Shown piece after piece: positions 1 through 5,718 of a stretch of DNA of 12,463 nucleotides. The notes under the pieces were generated by a model, which saw nothing but the letters and a program-made list of their open reading frames with translations, had not been told where the DNA came from and did no database searches. The position numbers and the translations under genes were made by a program. Numbering within the stretch: the first letter of the stretch is position 1; every line of letters starts with the position of its first letter. Source of the DNA: Hungatella sp. UBA5982 (GTDB lineage Bacteria > Bacillota > Clostridia > Lachnospirales > Lachnospiraceae); the NCBI GenBank assembly GCA_002429965.1, contig DJBG01000225.1:4830-17292 (forward strand), in the 5' to 3' direction.

Positions 1-51
1 GCAGTTTTATATCAGGGGATTTCCCTGTTGGAAAAGAGAATTAAGTTATAA
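1..51 (+). CDS. ABC transporter permease, C-terminal end only (partial)
   Basis: Only the last 16 codons and a TAA stop are in the window, reading AVLYQGISLLEKRIKL. The pattern of a hydrophobic helix end followed by LLEKRI resembles the C-terminus of binding-protein-dependent permeases of the NitT/TauT class (SsuC/ThiX-like). These proteins form the membrane channel of an importer. The assignment is helped by a second, longer copy of the same gene end at about 4140-4280, where the preceding residues also look like the last transmembrane helix of such a permease. The substrate cannot be inferred. A hairpin terminator follows 11 bases after the stop, so the gene is the last of its operon. The family call is an inference from a very short stretch. 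Confidence 0.5.
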   Translation, partial: AVLYQGISLLEKRIKL

Positions 52-62
52 CTTTTTCACTT

Positions 63-119
63 GATAAAAGGAGCTTTTGCCATATATTCATTAGCCATGC
101 TGCAAAAGTTCCTTTTATC
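63..119 (+). terminator. Hairpin terminator of the upstream permease operon
   Basis: The arms at 63-80 (GATAAAAGGAGCTTTTGC) and 102-119 (GCAAAAGTTCCTTTTATC) pair over 18 positions with a single G-T wobble, around a 21-base loop. The downstream T-run is modest, but a T-rich stretch follows from about 130. The stem shares the core AAAGGAG/CTCCTTT with the terminator at 4287-4346, which follows the second copy of the permease end. The two terminators are probably homologous. Confidence 0.7.
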
Positions 120-345
120 TATGTTCTAATTTTTACCCTTATTTTTTCAACAACCATCTGGTTGATTTTATCGATAATTGCGTTTGCTCAATGACACATT
201 TGAGAATCTATTTCCCTTAATCGGTTCAGTCATTTTGCTATACAACCGCTATTAAAGTAGTCCAGTAACGCTCCATCACGAAACCTCTCAGCGCGAACAG
301 TTCCTGTGATGAGAGCTTATTTGTGTTTAAATTCCCCATTACATA
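120..345. other. Intergenic stretch without a convincing gene
   Basis: This AT-rich stretch separates the permease terminator from the promoter of the SPFH/TIR operon. The only ORF of note is on the minus strand at 238-339. It has 33 codons starting MGNLNTNKLSSQELFALRGF, lacks a ribosome binding site, and has stops in all frames soon after. It could be the vestige of a decayed gene, but I cannot name a family. Inverted pairs such as CATCAC/GTGATG and CTCTCA/TGAGAG overlap near 270-320 and could fold, without a known meaning. Confidence 0.4.
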
Positions 346-374
346 TTGAAACATTTAATAACATAATGTATAAC
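346..374 (+). promoter_or_regulatory. Putative sigma-A promoter of the SPFH/TIR operon
   Basis: A -35-like TTGAAA at 346-351 and a -10-like TATAAC at 369-374 are separated by exactly 17 bases. They lie in an AT-rich region upstream of the three-gene cassette. The resulting leader would be about 155 bases long. No clear operator or riboswitch was seen in it. The site is inferred from the consensus alone. Confidence 0.4.
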
Positions 375-538
375 TAATACTAAGAGTTTTCTTCATTTAT
401 ATATGCTATCATTTATGTGACTTTAACATTACAAACACAAAGTGGATATGTCAAAAGCCCATTAATTGTTTCATATAGAAGGAAAACTATCGTTTAAAAA
501 GATTATTAAATAAAAGTACTATTACGGGAGGGCACGCA

Positions 539-1693
539 ATGGCAAATATATTTCAGATTGTCAAGTATGAAGGAGATAACAGCACTTTTATATGGAAATC
601 AGATATTGAAGATTTTAACACTGGAACTCAACTGATCGTCCATGAGTCTCAGGAAGCAATATTTTTTATGAATGGTCAGGCGTTAGACTTATTTGGTCCA
701 GGACGCCATACACTTGAAACACAAAATATTCCCTTAGTAAGAAAGTTTCTGAGTGCACCAACGAATGACCAGACGCCTTTTCATTGTGAAGTCTATTTTA
801 TTAATAAAGCTGAGCTAATGTCGATTAAATGGGGGACAGATAGTCAGGTTCAGTACATGGACCCCTCCTATAAATTCCCTTTAAAAATTGGGGCGTCGGG
901 TGAAATGTCCTTGCGTGTTGACGATTCCAGAAAAATGCTTATGAAACTTGTTGGAGCGGAAAAATCCATTGATAAAGCAGAGCTTACGCAGATGTTCCGT
1001 GTTTTTCTAATGGCCAGAGTTAAACCATATCTTGCTCAAACAATGCAGAACAGTGAATTCGGCATATTTGAAGTTGATTCACATATGGATGAGCTTTCAA
1101 CTGCTTTGCACAAACAATTGGCTCCCGACTTTGCTGATTATGGCCTGTCACTTGAACGTTTTTTTGTTACAACGATTGTGAAGCCTGATGGAGATAAAGC
1201 ATATGAGTCCTTTCAGGATATACATATCCGGCAATATGCTGATGTTGCAAATGCACAATTAAGACAAAAGGTTGGTATAATCGACCAACAAACCAGCGCA
1301 CAGAGATTAGTCATTGAATCTGCTGCAATGGCTCAAAAAAGGGCGCAAGAAGGATATACTTATCAATCGGAACGAGGTTATGATATCGCTGAAAAAGTTG
1401 CCCAAAATGAAGGAGTTGGGAATCTTTCCAGTGCCGGCATTGGTCTTGGAATGATGGGAGGTATTGCTGGTAGCATGAGCGCAGTGGTAGCTGGCATTAC
1501 TAACGAAGCCATTCACCCTGTTATGTCGCAAACGGACGCGCCTGCTGAATCTGGAGAAGGGCCATTGGATGATTCTGATGAAATGGCTTCTTTTAAGCAG
1601 AAGCTAGAAAAGCTGAAGTTAATGAAAGAGGCGGAAATTATTTCTGATGCGGAATTTGATGAAGAAAAGAAAAAACTACTGAACAGCCTGTAA
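539..1693 (+). CDS. SPFH/band-7 domain protein with C-terminal SHOCT domain (YdjI-like)
   Basis: This 384-residue protein belongs to the SPFH group often annotated as 'virion core protein-like' and related to Bacillus subtilis YdjI. The SPFH/band-7 fold spans roughly residues 25-220, with a typical N-terminal part in which a GPGRHTL turn (53-59) follows the IFFMNGQALDLF strands. A helical stretch rich in Ala, Gln and Arg (about 235-290) follows, then a Gly-rich hydrophobic segment (about 292-320) that could touch the membrane. Next come an acidic linker and a short helical SHOCT-type tail (about 350-384, ending EEKKKLLNSL). No signal peptide or N-terminal anchor is visible. SPFH proteins oligomerise into membrane-associated scaffolds. 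The start is supported by GGGAGGG at 526-532, six bases upstream. It is the first gene of a three-gene operon with a four-helix membrane protein and a TIR protein, so a scaffold or membrane-sensor role is a reasonable inference. Confidence 0.85.
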   Translation: MANIFQIVKYEGDNSTFIWKSDIEDFNTGTQLIVHESQEAIFFMNGQALDLFGPGRHTLETQNIPLVRKFLSAPTNDQTPFHCEVYFINKAELMSIKWGTDSQVQYMDPSYKFPLKIGASGEMSLRVDDSRKMLMKLVGAEKSIDKAELTQMFRVFLMARVKPYLAQTMQNSEFGIFEVDSHMDELSTALHKQLAPDFADYGLSLERFFVTTIVKPDGDKAYESFQDIHIRQYADVANAQLRQKVGIIDQQTSAQRLVIESAAMAQKRAQEGYTYQSERGYDIAEKVAQNEGVGNLSSAGIGLGMMGGIAGSMSAVVAGITNEAIHPVMSQTDAPAESGEGPLDDSDEMASFKQKLEKLKLMKEAEIISDAEFDEEKKKLLNSL

Positions 1694-1725
1694 TTAAACC
1701 AATTTACAAAGGAGGTTTTATATTT

Positions 1726-2415
1726 ATGAATATCTCAAAAAATAAGGGCTTATCTCTCGTAATAGTCTTTATCATACTCGCTGTTTATAACATAATAGCT
1801 TTTATGCTCCCATTCAACCATGGGAGAATGTTTTGGACCGGATACTTTTTTTCAATGGTGGCTATTTTACTGACTGCTGGTGTTGGCTTTTATGCATTCC
1901 GACGAGAGGGCCTGAGAAGCAAAGTCTATGGGTGTACGCTGCTTTCTCTTGTGTGGTGCTATCTAATAGCACAACTAATTATCGGTGTGTTAGAGATGAT
2001 TTTATCAGATGTTCCATTCCAATATGGAATCGTACTAAATACAATTCTCTTTGGAGCATGCACAATTGGCTTGATTGCTACTGACATTGCAAAAGTTGAA
2101 ATTGAACGTATCGATTTAAAGGTAAAAGAAAAAATTTTTCACAATAAATCCTTGCAGACAGATATAGAAAACCTGATTACCAAAGCCCCAGATGAAATTA
2201 CAAAAAAGATGTTAAAAAATCTTGCCGAATCAATACGCTACAGCGATCCAATGAGTAGTCCACAGCTCGCAGCAATCGAAAACAAGATTGAATCAAAAGT
2301 AGCTGGCCTTACAGATGCAATAGCTATTTATGATTCATCTATAATAAAATCAAGTTGTGACGAACTTCAGCAACTAATCGCTGAACGTAATGGAAAATGT
2401 AAAACTATGAAATAG
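1726..2415 (+). CDS. Four-helix membrane protein with cytoplasmic helical tail, unknown function
   Basis: I do not recognise a named family. The 229-residue product has four predicted transmembrane helices at about residues 9-29, 35-57, 70-92 and 99-119. A charged, mainly helical C-terminal half (about 120-229) follows and should lie in the cytoplasm, with the N-terminus also inside by the positive-inside rule (KNK before helix 1, RRE between helices 2 and 3). The start is fixed by a very strong AAAGGAGG at 1708-1715, ten bases before ATG. The gene starts 32 bases after the SPFH stop, and the TIR gene begins 24 bases after its own stop, so the three are almost certainly co-transcribed. From the context it could anchor the SPFH scaffold or the TIR effector to the membrane; this is inference only. 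Confidence 0.75.
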   Translation: MNISKNKGLSLVIVFIILAVYNIIAFMLPFNHGRMFWTGYFFSMVAILLTAGVGFYAFRREGLRSKVYGCTLLSLVWCYLIAQLIIGVLEMILSDVPFQYGIVLNTILFGACTIGLIATDIAKVEIERIDLKVKEKIFHNKSLQTDIENLITKAPDEITKKMLKNLAESIRYSDPMSSPQLAAIENKIESKVAGLTDAIAIYDSSIIKSSCDELQQLIAERNGKCKTMK

Positions 2416-2439
2416 TGTATTTATTGAGGAGACATTACT

Positions 2440-4062
2440 ATGGCATTATTAAAATGTAAAATGTGCGGTGGGGATATCGAAGCAGCCGTAAATCAAACAT
2501 ACGGAACCTGTGACCATTGCGGCAGCACAATGACTCTACCTAAAGCAACTGACGAGCAAATAACAAACCTCTATAACCGAGCAAATCATTTTAGACGCCA
2601 AAATGACTTTGATAAAGCAGTAATTGCATATGAGAGCATCCTTAATATTGATTCCTTATCAGCAGAGGCACATTGGGGTCTCGTGTTATCAAGATATGGA
2701 ATCGAATATGTGGAAGATCCTCAGTCTCATGAACGGATTCCTACCTGCCATCGTGTACATAGCGATTCGATTTTGGCAGATGCGGATTATCTTGCAGCGA
2801 TTGAAAATGCAGAAGATCTCTACACCAAAAAGCTTTATGAGTCAGAAGCAAAGCGCATTGCTGAAATTCAAAAGAGTATACTTTCAATATCCGCGAAAGA
2901 GAAACCGTATGATGTTTTCATTTGTTATAAGGAAACCACGGACGGTGGAAACCGCACAAAAGACAGCACAATTGCACAAGATGTCTACTACCAGTTAACA
3001 AATGAAGGATATAAAGTGTTTTTCTCTCGAATTACATTAGAGGATAAACTCGGTCAACAATATGAACCATACATATTTGCAGCTTTAAACAGTGCAAAGG
3101 TTATGGTCGTTATAGGTACAAAGCAGGAATATTTTAATTCCACTTGGGTTAAAAATGAATGGAGTCGCTATCTGACGTTGACAAAAAAAGATAGAAGCAG
3201 GCTTTTGATTCCCTGTTACAGCGATATGGACGCATACGATTTACCTGAAGAATTATCTATGCTTCAAAGCCAGGATATGACAAAGATCGGCTTTATCCAG
3301 GACTTAATACGTGGTATAACAAAAGTGCTGTCTTCTTCTGTGGAGAAAAGTGACAGTTATTCGCAGGCAAATGGGGATATGCCTTTTTTGACACCTGGTG
3401 TTAATCAATTGTTAGACCGTGTCAGCCTTTTTCTTGAAGATGGTGATTTTCAATCAGCCAATGAGTATTGTAATCGAATTTTAGACCTGGAACCAAGAAA
3501 CTCACAGGCTTATTTTTATAAACTCTTAGCTACGTTGAAACTGCATTATTCGGAAGAAATTATATCCCACGACAAACCCCTTGATGATTATCCTGACTAC
3601 CAAAAAGCGGTTCGATTCTCTGACAACAATTTTAAAATAACAGTTGAGGGTTACAACCAAAAAATTATGGATAGGTTGGAAAACGAACGCATAGAGGGTA
3701 TATATCAAATGGGATTATGTAAAATTAAGGACGCCCAGACGGAGAGACAATATTTAGATGCTGCTGAATTGTTTGATGGCTTAAAGGAATATAAAGATTC
3801 AGGTAATAAAGCAAATTCAAGTCGCACTATGGCAAATAAGCTCAAAGAAGAGGCTCGTCTAAAGACGGAAGAAAGACAGCGCTTAGAGAAAGAATTCAAC
3901 AATGCTATGCACTCGTTGCGAGAACGAGTAAAAGAACTTGAAGCAATCAATATGAAACTTAACATATTTCAAAGGGTGAAAAAAGCTGAAGTTGAAAAAG
4001 AGCTAATGGAATTGTACGAACGCAAACGACAAACAAGAAAACAGTACGGGAAGGACTATTAA
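2440..4062 (+). CDS. Zinc-ribbon, TIR-domain and helical-repeat protein (putative NADase effector)
   Basis: This is a 540-residue multidomain protein. Two CxxC pairs (C6/C9 and C24/C27) form an N-terminal zinc ribbon. A TPR-like helical pair follows at about 40-85. A Toll/interleukin-1 receptor domain covers about 155-297: first strand YDVFICYKE (157-165), second strand YKVFFSR (191-197), then a helix-strand region YEPYIFAALNSAKVMVVIG (208-226) and STWVKNEW (234-241). E209 aligns by position with the catalytic glutamate of NAD-cleaving TIR domains such as SARM1; this is my alignment by eye. More helical repeats follow at about 325-365 and 415-455, the latter with an AAELFDGLKEYKDS repeat motif common in Firmicutes zinc-ribbon proteins, and then a charged coiled coil (about 462-532). 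No membrane segment is visible. The start has GAGGAG about 8-10 bases upstream. Bacterial TIR domains commonly act in anti-phage NAD depletion or signal production. Pairing with an SPFH and a membrane protein suggests a membrane-sensing module. It has no terminator of its own and probably uses the one at 4287-4346. Confidence 0.88.
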   Translation: MALLKCKMCGGDIEAAVNQTYGTCDHCGSTMTLPKATDEQITNLYNRANHFRRQNDFDKAVIAYESILNIDSLSAEAHWGLVLSRYGIEYVEDPQSHERIPTCHRVHSDSILADADYLAAIENAEDLYTKKLYESEAKRIAEIQKSILSISAKEKPYDVFICYKETTDGGNRTKDSTIAQDVYYQLTNEGYKVFFSRITLEDKLGQQYEPYIFAALNSAKVMVVIGTKQEYFNSTWVKNEWSRYLTLTKKDRSRLLIPCYSDMDAYDLPEELSMLQSQDMTKIGFIQDLIRGITKVLSSSVEKSDSYSQANGDMPFLTPGVNQLLDRVSLFLEDGDFQSANEYCNRILDLEPRNSQAYFYKLLATLKLHYSEEIISHDKPLDDYPDYQKAVRFSDNNFKITVEGYNQKIMDRLENERIEGIYQMGLCKIKDAQTERQYLDAAELFDGLKEYKDSGNKANSSRTMANKLKEEARLKTEERQRLEKEFNNAMHSLRERVKELEAINMKLNIFQRVKKAEVEKELMELYERKRQTRKQYGKDY

Positions 4063-4139
4063 GCACGCCAGTGTGAACCTCGATAAGTATCAACAATTAT
4101 TCTTTATGATTCCCATTATGAGATACTTTAATAAAAAAC

Positions 4140-4280
4140 AGAGCGATCCCCTACCATATCATTTCGTATCCGCATCTCTTCCAAATGGATCTGGTAGTCA
4201 TGAGCATCGTGATCCTGTGTATTGTATCAGCGATTTTGTATCGGGGGATTGCTTTGCTGGAGAAGAGAATTAAATTTTAG
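4140..4280 (+). pseudogene. 3' remnant of a second ABC transporter permease gene
   Basis: An in-frame stretch ends in TAG at 4278-4280 and reads, in its last part, AILYRGIALLEKRIKF. This is nearly the same as the AVLYQGISLLEKRIKL end at 1-51; the two DNA stretches match at about three quarters of positions. Upstream, in the same frame, LFQMDLVVMSIVILCIVS (from about 4179) looks like the last transmembrane helix of a NitT/TauT-type permease. The frame is closed by a stop at 4119-4121 and no start, ribosome site or N-terminal domain is present, so only the gene end survives. The 5' junction lies between the TIR stop (4062) and about 4140. Its hairpin terminator is intact and probably now ends the TIR operon. 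Confidence 0.6.
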
Positions 4281-4286
4281 TTTTTT

Positions 4287-4346
4287 AGGAGGAGTTTTTA
4301 CCTTATGGATCGGTATTGATCCATAAGGCTAAAAGCTCCTTTATTA
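4287..4346 (+). terminator. Long hairpin terminator behind the permease remnant
   Basis: The inner arms CCTTATGGATC (4301-4311) and GATCCATAAGG (4318-4328) pair perfectly over 11 bases around the loop GGTATT. The outer arms GGAGTTTTTA (4291-4300) and TAAAAGCTCC (4330-4339) extend the stem with one G-T wobble and a bulged C. A T-rich tract follows (4340-4351). It is the only strong terminator downstream of the TIR gene. Confidence 0.8.
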
Positions 4347-4349
4347 TTT

Positions 4350-4490
4350 TTAGTAACGGCACTCAGCCCAATATTTGATTTTTACGCGCTGGCGTCCTAC
4401 CAGCTTTCGCAGGAAATGGTACTCAGGAACGAGGTTCTCATTGTTCAATGTATGGAATTTAACCTGCTTACCGCAGTTTCTTGTCATCAT
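4350..4490 (-). pseudogene. Short ORF, possibly the 5' fragment of a transposase gene
   Basis: The minus strand encodes 46 residues starting MMTRNCGKQVKFHTLNNENL and going on VPEYHFLRKL before ending abruptly at TAA. The ENLVPEYHFLRKL segment resembles the N-terminal LVPxDHxLRKI motif of IS1182-like DDE transposases. After that motif the sequence no longer fits the family, so the fragment would be truncated by a rearrangement. Signals are good for so short an ORF: GGAGG (plus-strand positions 4499-4503) lies eight bases before ATG, and a perfect TATAAT with an upstream TG (plus-strand positions 4523-4528) lies 32 bases before it. The family assignment is tentative; it may instead be an unrelated small protein. 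Confidence 0.35.
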
Positions 4491-4522
4491 GTGCTTGCCC
4501 TCCGGGCTTTTTTCTATCTCTT

Positions 4523-4531
4523 ATTATATCA
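4523..4531 (-). promoter_or_regulatory. Extended -10 promoter element of the minus-strand ORF
   Basis: On the minus strand the sequence TGATATAAT gives a perfect -10 hexamer with an upstream TG (extended -10). No good -35 hexamer sits at the usual distance; a TTGACA lies 29 bases upstream, which is too far. It lies 32 bases upstream of the ATG at 4490 and would drive the short ORF there. Confidence 0.35.
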
Positions 4532-4582
4532 CATCAGAGGGGTTTAATAATAGGATTTGTCAACACCTCGAAGTTGCAGGGT

Positions 4583-4709
4583 TTGGGGCGGCTGCCCCAA
4601 CAAGCGGAGTTTATCAAGTTTTCCAACTACGGAAAATTTGAAAAACGTGCAAGTGTCTTGACACTTGCCCTGCCTGCCATTTAACGAAACCCCCGAAAAA
4701 GGCGGTTTT
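4583..4709. repeat. Run of four closely spaced hairpins
   Basis: Four inverted repeats follow one another. The first is TTGGGGC/GCCCCAA (4583-4600, four-base loop). The second is CAAGTTTTCC/GGAAAATTTG (4615-4640, one G-T wobble). The third is GCAAGTGTC/GACACTTGC (4649-4668, two-base loop). The fourth is AAACCCCC/GGCGGTTT (4687-4708, one mismatch). No gene covers them. Such stem-loop-rich spacers occur near mobilisation genes and transfer origins of clostridial mobile elements, and this stretch may be a remnant of one. No relaxase or integrase gene is present in the window. Confidence 0.45.
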
Positions 4710-4869
4710 CCCGTGGGCGCTCCGTTTGCTGAAAAGGGCTACGAAAAAGGCAAAGTCTTGGTAGAAAAAATATATTTTCCAATCCGACAGCTACATGTCG
4801 CATTAGATATGTTATTATGATGATTGGGAATGTAGATAGATATAAAAATAACAGAGGTGCAAAAATATT

Positions 4870-5625
4870 ATGATCAAAATATATTGGGATAAAGATAAAA
4901 TATCAATGCTAACAGACCAGATCGATGCAGTTGAACATAAGCATTGGGCGCTGCAGTTGTTCCTAAGTCTTAAAGATAATCTGGACATATGCATATCTGG
5001 AAAAAGAATCAGGTGCAAAGGTGTGGTTGTAAATGGGAACGTCAGTCATAGCTTTTCGTCGGATAGCCGATTGCATTTTTCGATAATAATCGGGCCTGCC
5101 TCAGATACGGCCAGCCAGTTGGAAAAAATAATAAAGAGTGAGGATTATTATATTTTCGATAATCCTGATATTGTCGAAGCACAAAACCTTGCATATGAAC
5201 TTGTACACAATAATGAACTTGATGCTTACCACAGTTTAATCAGCAGGCTATATGACTGCCTGGGTATAAACGAGCAAGTCAAGATATACGATGATAGAAT
5301 TAAGGAATTACTGCGTTACATTGAGTGCTGTAATTGTGATGTGCAATCAATTTCAACGTTCGCTGATAAGGTGGCGTTATCACCCAGTAGATTGTCGCAC
5401 TTATTTCGGGAACAGACTGGCATGCCTTTAAAAAGTTATATTCAATTTCATCAGATGCAGAAAGCTTTTCTTGCATTGTTGAATGGTGAAAATATAACCA
5501 AAGCAGCTATGCTTGCAAATTTTGATACGCCGTCACATTTTGCAGCGGCTACAAAACGAATGATGGGAATGCCCGCCTCCCTTTTTCTAAAAGATAGCGT
5601 TTTTTTGAAAGTCTATGATGTGTAG
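4870..5625 (+). CDS. AraC-family transcriptional regulator
   Basis: This 251-residue protein has a C-terminal AraC/XylS double helix-turn-helix at about residues 143-242. The first HTH is in SISTFADKVALSPSRLSHLF (160-179), followed by REQTGMPLKSYI. The second HTH is in ITKAAMLANFDTPSHFAAATK (209-229), followed by RMMGMPASLFL, the usual position of the family signature. The N-terminal 110 residues look like a small beta-rich effector domain of the cupin type, ending in a linker helix; no ligand can be proposed. AGAGGTG lies ten bases before the ATG, a weaker site than those of the neighbours. The gene is AT-rich and stands alone: 93 bases separate it from the downstream DUF3810 gene, which has very different base composition. 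It may therefore regulate a target elsewhere. AraC proteins usually activate transcription on binding a small molecule. Confidence 0.85.
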   Translation: MIKIYWDKDKISMLTDQIDAVEHKHWALQLFLSLKDNLDICISGKRIRCKGVVVNGNVSHSFSSDSRLHFSIIIGPASDTASQLEKIIKSEDYYIFDNPDIVEAQNLAYELVHNNELDAYHSLISRLYDCLGINEQVKIYDDRIKELLRYIECCNCDVQSISTFADKVALSPSRLSHLFREQTGMPLKSYIQFHQMQKAFLALLNGENITKAAMLANFDTPSHFAAATKRMMGMPASLFLKDSVFLKVYDV

Positions 5626-5718
5626 ATGATATATAATTAAGAAACTATTGTTGAAAATACTCTCTTGATATGTGACGGTGAAAAACCTGTTGCAATTGCT
5701 GGTATATAGGAGGCCGTT

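Larger units (their letters stand above)
4347..4869. other. Mosaic intergenic region
   Basis: This stretch of about 520 bases lies between the terminator of the permease remnant and the AraC-type gene. It holds the short minus-strand ORF at 4350-4490, its promoter, and the hairpin series at 4583-4709. From about 4710 onward it is AT-rich leader of the AraC-type gene. There, an inverted pair CGACA/TGTCG at 4785-4800 is a possible operator. Overlapping plus-strand ORFs have no ribosome sites or recognisable domains and appear to be chance frames. Confidence 0.5.

Noticed and set aside
2440..4062. Reading the TIR gene as part of a Thoeris system
   Set aside because: There is no ThsA-like SIR2/SLOG or membrane effector gene nearby, and the zinc ribbon, repeats and coiled coil do not match ThsB.
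4073..4273. Plus-strand frame of 66 codons behind the TIR gene
   Set aside because: It overlaps the permease remnant in a different frame. The remnant frame matches the gene end at 1-51, while this one matches nothing.
4375..4684. Two overlapping plus-strand frames of 67 and 88 codons between the permease remnant and the AraC-type gene
   Set aside because: They have no ribosome site and no recognisable domain. They run through the hairpin series and antisense to the better-supported short minus-strand ORF.
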